Shown here one piece after another: positions 1-11,000 of a DNA stretch of 64,000 bases. Position 1 is the stretch's first letter; the number at the start of each line of letters is the position of its first letter. The notes under the pieces are model-generated. The model was not told the origin of the DNA. It saw only the letters and a program-made list of their open reading frames with translations, and searched no databases. The position numbers and the translations under genes are program-made. The stretch comes from Epiperipatus broadwayi (taxonomy: Eukaryota > Onychophora > Udeonychophora > Euonychophora > Peripatidae): contig JAQFVV010012435.1 of the NCBI GenBank assembly GCA_028023455.1, forward strand, positions 1,426,001 through 1,490,000. Direction: 5' to 3'.

Positions 1-1366
1 TGCATTATTTATACAAAGAAGATAAGAAAAATAATTACTTCTGAGAACTGATCATTAAAATAAGACTCATCTTGTATATATATATTCCAACTCTGAAGGC
101 AATTTTAGGTATTCAGGCCATAAGATGCCAATGTTGTCGACATCCCATAATATTAACAGCTCCTTTATCTACTTTAAGAAATGGGCGTGGTTTTAAGTTC
201 TTATATTTTTATCAATGCACCTTCAATTCAAAATTGGCCATAAATAGCAGGTTTGAATCAGCACAAAAAATCTTTTTCCTGATACTTGTAACAGCATTCA
301 CCCATCAGGTGAGTTAGAGACATCAAACATCTGTTCTCCATTTCCATGTCGACATTTCAATATATTTCTATTATACTAATCTCACACAAAATAGGAACAT
401 GTTTCTATCCATTTTTAATACATTGTAATATTGTTTAAAACACTAATGAGCAATAGTCAAAATAAGAGTCATAGATCACATGACCCTATTCTCTTAAGCT
501 TGTAAGTTATAAACAGTGAGGATTACCAATTCCTCAACAACTTTGTGATAAATGCTTAGCCAGAGAAAGCATTTAAAATATCTCTGTTAGGACCCCCCAC
601 CCCAAACCCCTGACCATGGTTTCATGCTTTGGCACTCCTCAGAGAGATGCCGGGGTAGGCTCAAACACTAGATCTTTTTATACTTGTGACCCCTTTCCTT
701 GTACAAAAATTTGACACAACCCATTATTTGTTTTTATCATGCTTAAATTATGACTACGTAAGGATATTCATAATAAAACAGTAGTTAGTAGCTGTAACTA
801 ATATAAAAATTTATATTTCCTAATATTTTAGTATTAAGCACATACAATTTGAAGTGAAGTTTTTGAAACAAATATGCTTATAAATAAAATAAAATGAATT
901 ATACCTACAAAAACCATTTATATTCATGTGATTTTTTTTATCTATTTTTAAAAATTGAATTCTTGCAAAGAAAAAAAAACAACAACTTATCATTATCCAA
1001 AATTTAAAAAAATTCCTTAAAAATTTCACAACTCAACCGTTTTTTACATGACCACTTGGGTGGATCATAATACACAGGTCACCACTGGATTGGAACAATG
1101 CGCACCGATTTCTTTTCATCTATTTGTTCATATTCATGTTTTTACACTACTATCTATTTATCAAGCAGTTTATTTTTATCTATGGGTAGTTTGTAAAAAA
1201 AAATGATTTTGAAGTAAGCTTTCTAATTTTATTGTGAATCATTTTAAATATTTTCAAATAAAGGGGAAAAAATAAACTATGGATTCAGTATCCCTTAGAA
1301 TATAACAGCACCTCCAGTAATAGTAAAATCTATATATTCACAAATATACTAACTACAAAATGTCTT
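1..1366. other. No recognised feature, AT-rich
   Basis: Short reading frames only, none with recognisable motifs. A C-rich patch near 590-650 and the string GTGACCCCTTTCC near 687 faintly recall hAT element interiors, but there are no matching ends, so nothing is called. Confidence 0.6.
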
Positions 1367-1406
1367 ATAGCCAATAATAACTAGACATAGCCAATAATAA
1401 CTAGAC
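1367..1406. repeat. Two-copy 20-bp tandem repeat
   Basis: The 20-mer ATAGCCAATAATAACTAGAC occurs twice in direct succession at 1367-1386 and 1387-1406, with no difference between copies. This is a small local duplication with no evident function. Confidence 0.9.
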
Positions 1407-2394
1407 ACCCATTTGCTGACAAATGACCAGCTGAATATCATTGTGGATTGGTTACATAAAAGGAAAATTTTAAGTCTGTTTATGACCAAATCATTTTTTT
1501 TAATTATTGATCCAGCCTGATTTGAATTCTAGATTATCACATGGCTGGTATATGCACTAATTACACTTTTATGAAGCCCCTAGACAATATATGTAAATGC
1601 TGATGATTTGAATATCTTTCTTTTGATAGAATTGTCAACTCATATGCTGAAGGCTAATTGTTGAGAGATATTAGAATATTTATAAAAATAATTGCGTACA
1701 AAGGAATTTTGTCTTATGAAAATTTTAAAGTTATTTATCAAATAATGCCCCCCCCCCCCCGTGCCATTAGGTCGTCTGGTTGTAGCTATTTGCTTCATAA
1801 GCAATCTAATACTTTCATTGTTTTGTATTATGAATAGAAATTTTTTTCCGGCTTTTTCTTGAAAATGTTTTTGTAATTAATAGTAATTGTATAATTAGTT
1901 GATTAGTTTCCCAGAGATCTCATGATCTTTGGAATAGTTGATAATCAGTATTGAACCTTTAGTTCTGAATATGTTACTGCATTTAGGCAGATAGAATAAC
2001 ATGACAGTGGAATAAGAGAATTACATGACACTAGAATAATTTGGCTAAGCATTGTTGGGAAAGAATTTACATCATCCTAAATGTGCATTGACTTTTTATA
2101 AAAATCTTATTAACTATAACATCATTTAAATGTGTGTGAAATAAGTGAGGAAAATTGTAGGGTATCCTGATGATAGTTTGGTACTTTATTGATATAAGAA
2201 CCAACATTATAAAGCTCTAAACATTAGTAGAGCAGAACTCTAAAATAGTGCTAAAATAATTGTAATTTTATTTTAGCAATGCCTTACCTAATGGAGAAAC
2301 ATAAGATTGGGATATAATTATTGGCTGTTTCTTTAATAATTGTGATGTATCTATGAATTCATTGAATGTGTGGTAAACAAGTCATTTAATCACT
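1407..2394. other. No recognised feature; contains a C13 run
   Basis: Nothing coding is seen. An uninterrupted run of 13 C lies at 1748-1760, unusual in such AT-rich sequence and a likely site of length polymorphism or sequencing error. Confidence 0.6.
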
Positions 2395-2522
2395 AAATGA
2401 CTAATCATAATTTTTTTCGAGAGGTCATCACAGCTGCCTTGCAAGCAGGTAGTTGGTTGCAGATGGTTGTGGGTTCGCCTCCTGGCCGATGCTATGACAT
2501 ATGAAAGAAATGACTAATCATA
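2395..2522 (+). mobile_element. tRNA-derived SINE with perfect 15-bp target duplication
   Basis: The insert (2410-2507) carries a tRNA-like head with a GAGAGGTCA segment in the A-box region, a GCCTTGCAAGC anticodon-arm-like stem and a B-box-like GGGTTCGCCTCC near 2471-2482, followed by CCGATGCTATGACAT and a short A-rich tail. The 15-mer AAATGACTAATCATA is repeated exactly on both sides (2395-2409 and 2508-2522), the signature of LINE-mediated insertion. A related head occurs near 9.3, 22.4, 49.9 and 50.8 kb. The perfect duplication suggests a fairly recent insertion. It is a mobile element, not a working tRNA gene. Confidence 0.9.
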
Positions 2523-3964
2523 TATAATACACAATACCTATAAATTGTAAATATCTCCAAGAATTTCAAGTTTGATACTAACTGCTTCGTAGATCTTCAG
2601 TACTTAATTTTGTTTTAAAAAAAGATGTTACTTATGTCAGTACTTACTTTTTGTTTTATTTTTCAAAAGACTTTATTTTGAGTTTGGAGAGTATTCCTCA
2701 AAAGCGTTTATTATTTTTTAATTTGAAACACAGTTTGGAAAAAAATATTTTTTTTTAGAATCTTAATATATCATTATAACCTTTTACTTTAATTTACTGC
2801 AGTTGTGATCTTTTCAATCGAAATGCCACAATGTAAGCTTTATTAAATAAACCTGTGGACCTAAATGCAATTATAGGCCGATTTCTATGATTGAGTTAGT
2901 TTGCTTTCTTTTGGTAGGATATACTGAGCTGGAAATGTTTTTATTAGCTTATATTATTCATTGTTTTAAATAATGGCACAGGTGTATAAAATTATTAAGC
3001 TAAAATCTATTTTATAATTTTAATATACTGTATATATATATATTTTCTTCTGTATCAAGTGTTACAAAAAGTCTTTTTAAAACATTTTATTATCACTCTT
3101 CACAAGGCCGGTTTTTAAGGTTTGAAGTTATAGCTTTAGGATAAAGATTCTGATTCATGAATTGAAGAATTGTTTTAAATAGATTTTATCTTTTAAGGCG
3201 TATACGATTTTAAATGTATAATTTAAAAAAAAAGTGATATAGTTGAGAGTAATAATCCCTATTAAAACCAGTAGAAATACATCTAAAGGTGCAAAAAATA
3301 AAATATTATATATGTAAAATTTGATGTAAAATATATATGGGTAAAAATCTTTACTGTGAAAACAAAGATATATAATTTTTAAAAAAAATAATAATATGTA
3401 AATTAAACCAAAGCTATTCTATATCATGTTTTAAATTAACTATAGACTGTATCTATAGTTCTCATGTAACCAATTATTTTGTTTTTTTTATTTTTTGTAA
3501 TTTCTTTTCCATAAAGTCATTTGTATTACTTATGTACATTTATTTTTCGCTTTAATAAAGTTGTTTTATATATAAATTAAAGCTGAGAAAAATTACTAAA
3601 AGCTTATGAAACATGATCAATATCCTATATGATAAGTGACTACATGTGATTTAGCACCATGATAATGACGGAATTGAGAACAGCTTCATATATTGAAAAT
3701 CAATCTACTATTTGTGGTACTTGAATATCACTGATATAGTCAACAAACCATTGAATTTATTAAGGTTATTGCATAAACTACCAAGAATATCAGCTTTTAA
3801 GGATCTTACCATTCCACTTGCATAGAAGCTTTGGAAATAATATACTACATCTAAAATTAAGTACATCTAATTAATTGCAGAAGTATTTGAGATAGGACCA
3901 GATAATAATTCTTTATAGTAGGTTTTATACTATGCCCTGATGCTTGCTTAGTATCTTATTGATA
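2523..3964. other. No recognised feature, AT-rich
   Basis: AT-rich sequence with short TA runs. AATAAA-like strings are frequent but have no associated coding sequence. Confidence 0.6.
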
Positions 3965-4146
3965 TCATCATCATTCATTCTTGTCAAGCATTATAAATCC
4001 ACTGCAGGATGAAGATCTCTCCAAGTTCAATCCATCGACTCCGATCTCTAGCCTCTCTTCTGCACATCACCCTGCACACTTTTTTATTTCATCCATCCAT
4101 CTTATATGTAGTCTCTTTCTGGGTCTTTTACAATCTCTTGGAATTC
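3965..4146 (-). mobile_element. RTE LINE 3'-end fragment
   Basis: On the minus strand this matches the extreme C-terminus and 3' end of the RTE element whose best copy lies at 48425-49035. It runs from the region of CCAAGAGATTGTAAAAGACC, through the aligned HVRWMDEIRKCA and RRRWIKLG coding region, to the terminal TGATGA microsatellite at 3965-3975. The reading frame is broken and only about 180 bp remain, the typical result of 5' truncation followed by decay. Confidence 0.85.
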
Positions 4147-4440
4147 TTATGTGAACCTTAAAGAGCAGGCAGAATTGTGTATAAATTTTTAGAGTTTTAA
4201 GCTTAAAAATTTAAGGGTGATGTGTAAAACATCCAACTACAGCATTCAGCTTATAATTTGATTTTTTACCAGATTATTTATACTTAAGGTTTTTTTTTTT
4301 TTTTTTTAGAAATTGTCAATGTCAGTAATCTTCAAGAACTCTCAGGATATTATCAAATGGATTAAACACTTTTAAAAAAAAATGTTTAGAAAGATATATT
4401 CACTATGAAACAAGCTTGTTTGTTAATGTTATATATATAT
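4147..4440. other. No recognised feature; T18 tract
   Basis: Contains a long T run near 4291-4308. It could be a minus-strand poly(A) tail, but the sequence beside it is not recognisable. Confidence 0.45.
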
Positions 4441-4885
4441 TCCAAGGATAATACAATATTATAAATAACATCAGAAAAAAGTAAACAATTTAACAAGGAA
4501 ACTAAGATGCACACATCTAGATAGAGAACTGCTTGCAATAAATTAAAGCTCGTCTATTGATGAAAGATTATTCTTGAAAACAATTACCAAGTCATTACTT
4601 AATCTGCACATTAGAGCTAAATCTTATTGGCCTTGGATATGTTTCTGTTCCTGTTGTTGATGAGTAATATTCTGCTTCATCAAAACACTTTTGGTACTTT
4701 GTTCCATGCATACTTCTTGACTTTGGTCACCATTTCCTGCTGTTCTGATGATAATTTTGGGAGACCCATTGGAAGTAGTGGAAGATCCTTCTCACTTTTT
4801 AGATTAGTATATAGTCCAAGGATAATACAATATTATAAATAACATCAGAAAAAAGTAAACAATTTAACAAGGAAACTAAGATGCA
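4441..4885. repeat. 71-bp direct repeat flanking a gene fragment
   Basis: A 71-bp segment beginning TCCAAGGATAATACAATATT is present at 4441-4511 and again at 4815-4885 with almost no changes. Its later part is also found inverted at the end of the copy near 5.7 kb. The two direct copies bracket the minus-strand PUF60-like fragment, suggesting that the rearrangement creating the fragment pair copied the same tail more than once. Confidence 0.85.
4466..4796 (-). pseudogene. PUF60-like splicing factor exon fragment, inverted copy 1
   Basis: The minus-strand translation gives KDLPLLPMGLPKLSSEQQEM followed by VTKVKKYA, then a one-base frameshift and stop codons before HQQQ-like glutamine codons. 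This order matches the segment just before the first RRM of poly(U)-binding splicing factor PUF60 (half pint in flies), known for a leucine/proline stretch, SSEQ, a KAKKYAMEQ block and a glutamine-rich run. No RRM follows. Instead it runs into non-coding sequence shared with copy 2 down to about 4466. PUF60 helps recognise 3' splice sites; this fragment cannot encode it. Identification is from memory of the family, so moderately sure. Confidence 0.65.
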
Positions 4886-5299
4886 TACTATATCAATCTA
4901 AAAAATGAGAATTGCATGTGCAAATGTAAATAATAGAGAAAATAAAGAATAATCTTGGAACCTTGAAAGATTATTTGAATTGAGCAGAAAGTTGCATAGA
5001 ACTTAGTTTTCTGATTTTGAAGATTCCATCTAAAATTGGTTCTTAATCAAAATAAACTGTATCATGGAAGCACTGGATATCTTCTTTAAAATAAAGTGTA
5101 ATGTTCTGTCAGCTTTAAAGATTCACTAAGTGGGAACACATTTAATATTAAATATGACAGCCAATCTTATTCAGACAACATATTTTTTTCATATTTTTAG
5201 ATCAGCAGAATGAGCCTTGGCTAAAAGCAAAGTGACAAATTTTGTGAGACATCTTGGCCTTGATTGTAGGCCTTTGAAGTCAGTTTTAATACAATGACC

Positions 5300-5714
5300 G
5301 ATCCCCAGCATCGATTTACCTATCAAGATGGTACGGTGTTCATGTCCAATGCCAGAAATGGGACAAACTGGTCCAGTTTTGGCTGGACCAGGTGCCAAGA
5401 AGGATCTTCCACTACTTCCAATGGGTCTCCCAAATTTATCATCAGAACAGCAGGAAATGGTGACCAAAGCCAAGAAGTATGCCTTGGAACAAGTGTTTTG
5501 ATGAAGTAGCCTCTTGCTCATCAACAACAGCAACAGAAACACATCCAACACCAACAAGCTTTAGCTCTAATGTGCAGATTAAGTAATGACTTGGTAATTG
5601 TTTTCAAGAATAATCTTTCGTCAATAGACAAGCTTTAATTTATTGCAAGCAGTTCTCTATCTAGACGTGTGCATCTTGGTTTCCTTGTTAAATTGTTTAC
5701 TTTTTTCTGATGTT
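5300..5714 (+). pseudogene. PUF60-like splicing factor exon fragment, inverted copy 2
   Basis: In the frame containing LAGPGAKKDLP (about 5370-5410) the translation continues LPMGLPNLSSEQQEM and VTKAKKYALEQ, reaches tandem stops near 5500, and after a frame change reads QQQKHIQ then HQQALALMCR (to about 5578), the block that immediately precedes RRM1 in PUF60. The RRM is missing: after MCR the sequence is AGATTAAGT, which resembles a splice donor whose first G has become A. From 5398 to 5714 this is an inverted copy of 4466-4796. The upstream part from about 5300 is specific to this copy and may be additional exon sequence. Frameshift and stops make it non-functional. It could be a copy of a transcript that retained an intron, or a genomic duplication of one exon with its intron. 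Confidence 0.65.
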
Positions 5715-6061
5715 ATATATATATAAGCTAATAATATGTTATCCTTATTCTATATAAGGCTTATGTTTCCTGTTATAATACAAAATTAGGAGTTGTTGCA
5801 TGGAGAATGGACTTCTCTTTACTATGTGGTGTTATTTGCTTTATTTAATCTAGTTTTGGCTTTTTTGGCTTTTTTTTTTTTGAGGATTGAATGCTATTTG
5901 ATACATTTAAAAGAAATGTTAAAAGAATATAATAAAAACACAATTTTACCAGCTGTCTGTTTATTCAGAGTAATAGGTATATCAAATAACTGTGGAACAA
6001 AATGTAGAGAGTGATTGGTTACTGAGGGATTGGAAGCATTTTTTTGATTTAACTAGTAAAG
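5715..6061. other. No recognised feature
   Basis: AT-rich sequence between the PUF60 fragment and the foldback element. Only short frames. Confidence 0.5.
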
Positions 6062-6380
6062 GCATATTTAAACTATCTCTCTGCCACTTACTGCAAGTTT
6101 TAGTAAATAATAATAGATGCAAAATAATAGTGCTTTTTAAATTCCTATTCTGTTTTGTCTTATCCAACATCCCCAGTTTAGTTTAAAGCTTATGACTTTC
6201 ATTATCAGCCCAAAACAAAAAACTTAAATGTTTTCAATCTAACCTCTCATTGAAGAAAACCATAAGCTTTAAACTAGTCTGGGGATATTGGATAGGACAG
6301 CAGAGAATTGCGAATTAATAAGCACTATCATCTTGCATTTATTATAATTTACTTAAAACATATAGTGAGTGGCATAGAGG
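6062..6380. mobile_element. Foldback element, diverged copy
   Basis: An imperfect inverted repeat: the left arm (about 6065-6205) contains CCAACATCCCCAGTTTAG and AAGCTTATGACTTTCAT, and the right arm (about 6245-6375) contains the complementary ATAAGCTTTAAACTAGTCTG and GGGGATATTGGAT. The TAGTCTGGGGATATTGGAT core ties it to the other palindromes here. Arms differ at many positions, so this is an old copy. No protein is encoded. Confidence 0.75.
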
Positions 6381-7111
6381 TAGTGAAAAATTGTGATACT
6401 ATTACAGAAATTGTAAGCTGATGTCATGTGATGGAATCAGGTGACATTTTAAATACATATTTCTGGATTAATTCATTTTAATAATTATATTCATTCCCAA
6501 GATTATCAAATCATTTCATAAATAGAAGAATATGAATTAAAGAGTTTTAGGTTGTTTGTATTAAGCATTTATTGTTTAGTTAAACTAAGCAATGAAAGAT
6601 AATGTGAGAATGATATAATAATTACTCACTGTTAATAGATTAGGTTTCTTTGAAAAAGAATTTAACATTATCCAAGATATTTTCTCTCAAAATCAGATCA
6701 TATTGTCAATCAAATTTATTGTCCACAATGAAAATCTGAACACAAAGAGTATTTGGGAAGGATAGTAAGTAGTATAGTTAGAAATCATAAAATTGAAGTG
6801 ATAATATCTAAAAAAAATCATTTAAAGATATAAAATTGTAAGAAAAAAAATAACATAAAAGAGAAGAACAGATAGGTTAACATGGATGCAGCTAAAATCT
6901 TCATTAGCATTAAATTTTTGCAATATCTTGTGGATATTATGAACAACTGAAATATAAGTTCATTTTTGGCTATTGAATATATTATAAGTAGATTGTTTAA
7001 CAGTATTTGAATGACTGAACTCTAATGCAAATGATTTAAATAAAATAATCCATTTTTTACCTTTTTTTTTTTTGCTTATGCTATATTATAGTAAATATAA
7101 ACAATAATAAT
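6381..7111. other. No recognised feature, AT-rich
   Basis: AT-rich sequence with homopolymer A and T runs. No motif recognised. Confidence 0.6.
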
Positions 7112-7416
7112 AACAACAATAATAGTATCACATGATCACTATTTCTTATGCTAGCACATTACTGTTATTAAAACAACAATAATAGTATCACATGATCACT
7201 ATTTCTTATGCTAGCACATTACTGTTATTAAAACAACAATAATAGTATCACATGATCACTATTTCTTATGCTAGCACATTACTGTTATTAAAACAACAAT
7301 AATAGTATCACATGATCACTATTTCTTATGCTAGCACATTACTGTTATTAAAACAACAATAATAGTATCACATGATCACTATTTCTTATGCTAGCACATT
7401 ACTGTTATTAAAACAG
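7112..7416 (+). repeat. Five-copy 60-bp tandem array of foldback terminus
   Basis: A unit of exactly 60 bp, containing TATCACATGATCAC and ATTTCTTATGCTAGCACATT, is repeated about five times without visible differences. The unit is the terminal segment of the foldback family (compare 47825-47860 and, inverted, 7452-7511). Identical copies imply recent expansion by unequal exchange or slippage. Array length may vary between individuals. Confidence 0.95.
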
Positions 7417-7912
7417 GCAAAACTCTCCATACAGTAGTGCCACTCAGTGCCTGTTTTAATAACAGTAATGTGCTAGCATAAGAAACAGTGATCAGGTGAT
7501 GTTTAGTGGTTAACACCAATCCTGCCTAATATGATAGTGATGGCTATGGTTGTTAAAGAGCCAAAGACACCAAAATGTATGGGTACTGAATTGGGTTCAG
7601 ACCCATATGACTATTTAAGCTATTGAGCTTAGATTGAAAATGTTATTGTGTTTTCAATTTTATTGTCATAGTTTTGTAGTTAAGTAGAGATAAAAGATGG
7701 CTGCTGGAGGGTTTCATTAGATCCTAAGATCTAGGTGCAGTGCTCTCAAATCCAAAGCTCCTCACTGACGAAGGCCACAAGCCAAAAACTAGCCTGGGGA
7801 TATTGGATGAGTAGGCACTAGATAGGGATTTTATGCACAAGCCTTCTGGCATCCATTGACTACTCTGGTTGGCATTGAGTGGCACTACTGTATGGAGAGT
7901 TTTGCCTGTTTT
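7417..7912. mobile_element. Foldback element, composite copy
   Basis: It begins GGCAAAACTCTCCATACAGT, then returns at once with the reverse complement of the 60-bp unit (7452-7511, ending GATGTTTAGTGG), forming a short inner palindrome with the preceding array. From 7512 a single long arm follows, with ATGGCTATGGTTGTTAAAG, CCAAAGACACC, CTGACGAAGGCCACAAGCC, GGGGATATTGGATGAGTAGG and finally the inverted terminus ACTGTATGGAGAGTTTTGCC near 7887-7906. It looks like two nested or recombined copies. No transposase is present. Confidence 0.85.
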
Positions 7913-8200
7913 AATTACAATAATAGTAGTTTTCCATATGTATTAAAAATACATACAATGTGTTTTTTATTTTTAAATCTAAACTGTCAATTTTTAAAAA
8001 TCTTCTTTACAGCTTATATTAATAGCTAATAAGATGTCATTTTCTTTATGTTCATGGAAATTAATATCATTCAAATCAATTTGTGCCCTAAGTGGTTTCA
8101 TGCAGTGAAAGGGTGGAAGACGATATTCTTGGATCAGGGCTCAAGCTTTTTTACTTTTTGTGCTCAAACTACTTTTAAACATCTGAGTAATAAACCATTT

Positions 8201-8840
8201 GATTATATAATGAGCATGAATAGCTAGCTCTTAACAAGCTTTTCGAAATATTCCAATTTTCCAGACCAGTTTCTAGCTGCTCTCAGTCATCAGTGAAGCA
8301 CTAGGATATTCAAATATTAGATCTAAAAATACTAGCTAAAGTCTAGCATTTATCTAATGGTTAACTAATAAGTAGAAAGTTTGAAATTTTTAGACATCTA
8401 TATGTCTTCAAATCCAGCTAGCTAACTTAAATAGCCATATGGGACTGAACTAAGTTCAGATACACCATGTATTAATAAGCATCAAGTGCAAAACTATAAT
8501 TGTAAAGAAATCAAGTCATACATCACATGACTAAATTTAATAGGATCAGTCCCATATGATTATTTAAGTTAGATAGACATATAGATATCTGAAAATTTCA
8601 GATTTTCTACTTAATAGTTAACCATTAGATAAATGCTGGACTTGAGTTAGTATTTTTGGATCTAATGCCTGACTATCCTAATACCTCACTGATGACAGAC
8701 ACCAGCTAGAAATAAGTCTGGGGATAGGGATTTTCAAAAAAGCTTGTTAAGAGCTAGCTATTCAGGCTCATTGTATAACATTTGTAGTACAAGCTTATTA
8801 AATTAAGTCATGTGATGTATGATTTAATTTTCTTGCAAAA
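8201..8840. mobile_element. Foldback element, second subfamily
   Basis: Left arm about 8201-8460 and right arm about 8545-8780 are inverted copies: AATAGCTAGCTCTTAACAAG at the left end pairs with CTTGTTAAGAGCTAGCTATT at the right. Arms share CCATATGGGACTGA / TCAGTCCCATATG and the family core CACTGATGA...CCAGCTAGAAA...AGTCTGGGGATA. The terminal sequence differs from the main family, so this is a separate subfamily. The central segment around 8507-8537 (CATACATCACATGAC) reappears inverted at about 8808-8838, so the element may extend to there. Confidence 0.8.
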
Positions 8841-9235
8841 ACCATTTGGTTATTTATTTATGTATTTGTAGATCATTTTGTGATCTAGCCTCATAAGTTA
8901 AGATGCTTATTAAAGGTAAAGTAAGATTTGTAAAAAACAAGAATTGCAGGTAAGATTGTCTTGTACTCATATTTTAATATTCCACAAAAATTTTTTGCCA
9001 TTGCTAAAAATTATTCACAATACGGGAAAGTGATGGGGGGGGGGTACAAAAGTAAAAAAATAGTCTTTAGAAATAGATATTTTTATTCTTTCAACTTTAA
9101 ATTCAAGATGTATTTATTTACAAAGTGCAGTTGCCTTACCTGAAATAGTAGCCATTATAGCCCAGTAGTTACTGAGCTTTACACTATTTCAATTTCTGAT
9201 ACTATGCATAATCTAGCAGAATGATCTTTTAAAAA
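8841..9235. other. No recognised feature; G10 run
   Basis: No gene seen. A run of about ten G lies near 9034-9044 inside otherwise AT-rich DNA. Confidence 0.5.
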
Positions 9236-9370
9236 CAATATATATTGTCAAGCATTGTTAGCTGAGAGGTCAGCACAGCCACCTTGCAAGAAAGCAGTTG
9301 GTTGCAGACTGTTGCGGGTTCGCCTCCCTGCTGATGCTATGACATATAGAAAAAAACCCAATATATATTG
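9236..9370 (+). mobile_element. tRNA-derived SINE with 12-bp target duplication
   Basis: The head begins AGCATTGTTAGCTGAGAGGTCAG (about 9251), with GCCACCTTGCAAG, a B-box-like CGGGTTCGCCTCC near 9315-9327, and ends CTGATGCTATGACATA plus an A run. The 12-mer CAATATATATTG flanks it at 9236-9247 and 9359-9370. Same family as the copy at 2395-2522. Confidence 0.85.
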
Positions 9371-9914
9371 CCATAAGATGTTTAAAATAGTATTTTTATT
9401 TAAAAGATAATGATCATTCACAAGTATAACAAATTTGGATGATAGCTTGTAATAAATTTCCCACCTTATATTTTATAACAAATTGTTATATGTTAAATGG
9501 CAGTTAATATGAGCTGATAGAAATGATTGTTAATTAAAAGTTCTGTTATTTTTGTTGAATTTTTTGATTAAAAATAAATGGAATATATAACTATAACAGA
9601 TTCCCGCTTTTAATTTTTTTATTGCAATTTCAGCTAATTTCTTTTGGACGTTGTCCTTTTCAATAGAAGATAGCATTATATCTAACAACATTGATCAGAT
9701 TGAATAATGTAGTCTTGCCAACAAAGTCAGATTTTGTCATGTTCAATGATTATTCTTCATTAATTAAAATTAATAAGTTGAATATGGAATGATGAAATAA
9801 GATTTTTATTGAATATCTTTCTCTAAAATCTATTAAATTTAGTGGAGATTCATGTTGAATAGCTTTTAGGATTATGATCAATAAGATAATTCTCATTTTT
9901 CTGGCTAAATTAAT
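9371..9914. other. No recognised feature
   Basis: AT-rich. Short frames only. Confidence 0.55.
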
Positions 9915-10835
9915 CCTCATCATCATTGTCAACCATTATCAATCCACTGAAGGATGAAAGTCTCTCCAAGTTCAATGCATCTCTGATCTCTAGCCTCTCT
10001 TCTCCACATCACCACATCACATTTTCTTATTTCATCCATCCATCACACATGTGATCTTTTTCTGGGTCTTTTACAATCTTTTGGAATCCAGTTTAAGATT
10101 TCAATTGTCTGTCTATTATCATTTCTTCTAGAAATATGTCCATCCCAACTCCACTTGTCTTTTAATTCTTTCAATGATGTCAGTAACACCTGTTTGTTCT
10201 CTTATCCATATATTGCATATTCAATCTCTTCTTGTTAATCTTAACATGCATTACTCCATACTTCTTTGAGTGGTATGAAGTCTCTATATTGTTCTTTTAT
10301 TAAGTGTCCAAGTCTCAGATGCTTCAGTAAGAACTGGTGAAATATATTTATTAAAAATCTTTTTTCAAACACATAGGCATATTTCCTTTTAATATTAAGT
10401 TATTTCTACCAAAAGCACTTCAAGCAAGTTTAATTCTATGATTAATTTCATCCATTCTGTTTCCATCTGTAGTAATAATTTGACCAAAGTATTTGTTTTT
10501 GTTAACTACTTACAACTCACCACAATTTATCTTTATCCTCATCTTATGAGAAAGTCCATTGAACATTTCTTTAGTCTTTGTAACATTTACCTGTAGTCCT
10601 ACTTTCTTACTTTTATTTGACAACCCTTGCAACATTTCCTGAACCTCTAAAGCATTACATCTGCAAAATCTAAATGACTTAAATAATCTTCATTTACTTT
10701 TACTCCTTTAGCTTTCCATTTTATTCCACAGAATACTTCCTGCAGCAATGCTGTAAAACATTTTGGAGATATGGAGTCATTCTATCTTACACCTTTCTCA
10801 ATGTTATCCTTCCTAGTATCATTATGTAACCAATA
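9915..10835 (-). mobile_element. RTE LINE C-terminal half, degenerate
   Basis: Minus-strand translation in shifting frames shows, in element order, LSHLDFAD-like residues (a reverse transcriptase FADD-type motif, about 10650-10680), KMRIKINCGEL, DGNRMDEINHRIKLAWSAFG, NNLILKGNMPMCLK, a tail like that of the copy at 48425-49035, and the CATCATCATTGTCAACCATT 3' terminus. RTE LINEs encode an endonuclease and reverse transcriptase; this copy lacks the whole N-terminal part and has many frameshifts and stops, so it is dead. It is one of about eight RTE remnants in the window, in both orientations. Confidence 0.85.
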
Positions 10836-10886
10836 CCAAGGTATTAATTTTATAAATTAGAATCACAGAGTGATTGTCTTTGTATT

Positions 10887-11000
10887 GGAAGTACATACAA
10901 GGTGAAATTTTGGGTTTTATATTAATGAAAAGAGGCTTAATTTGGAAATACTTACGAAGTGAAATTTTGGGTTTTGTATTAATGAAAAGAGGCTTAATTT
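10887..11000. repeat. 57-bp tandem duplication
   Basis: Two adjacent 57-bp copies (10887-10943, 10944-11000), each containing GTGAAATTTTGGGTTTT and ATTAATGAAAAGAGGCTTAA, with only a few substitutions. Confidence 0.9.

Noticed and set aside
600-720. hAT element remnant
   Set aside because: Only scattered similarity to hAT interiors, with no inverted ends or 8-bp duplication.
5294-5509. The 71-codon plus-strand frame over the PUF60 region as a gene
   Set aside because: It is in the wrong frame relative to the PUF60-like reading, so it is a shadow.
7112-7416. CRISPR array
   Set aside because: Units are identical throughout with no variable spacers, and the genome is animal-like; it is a simple tandem repeat.
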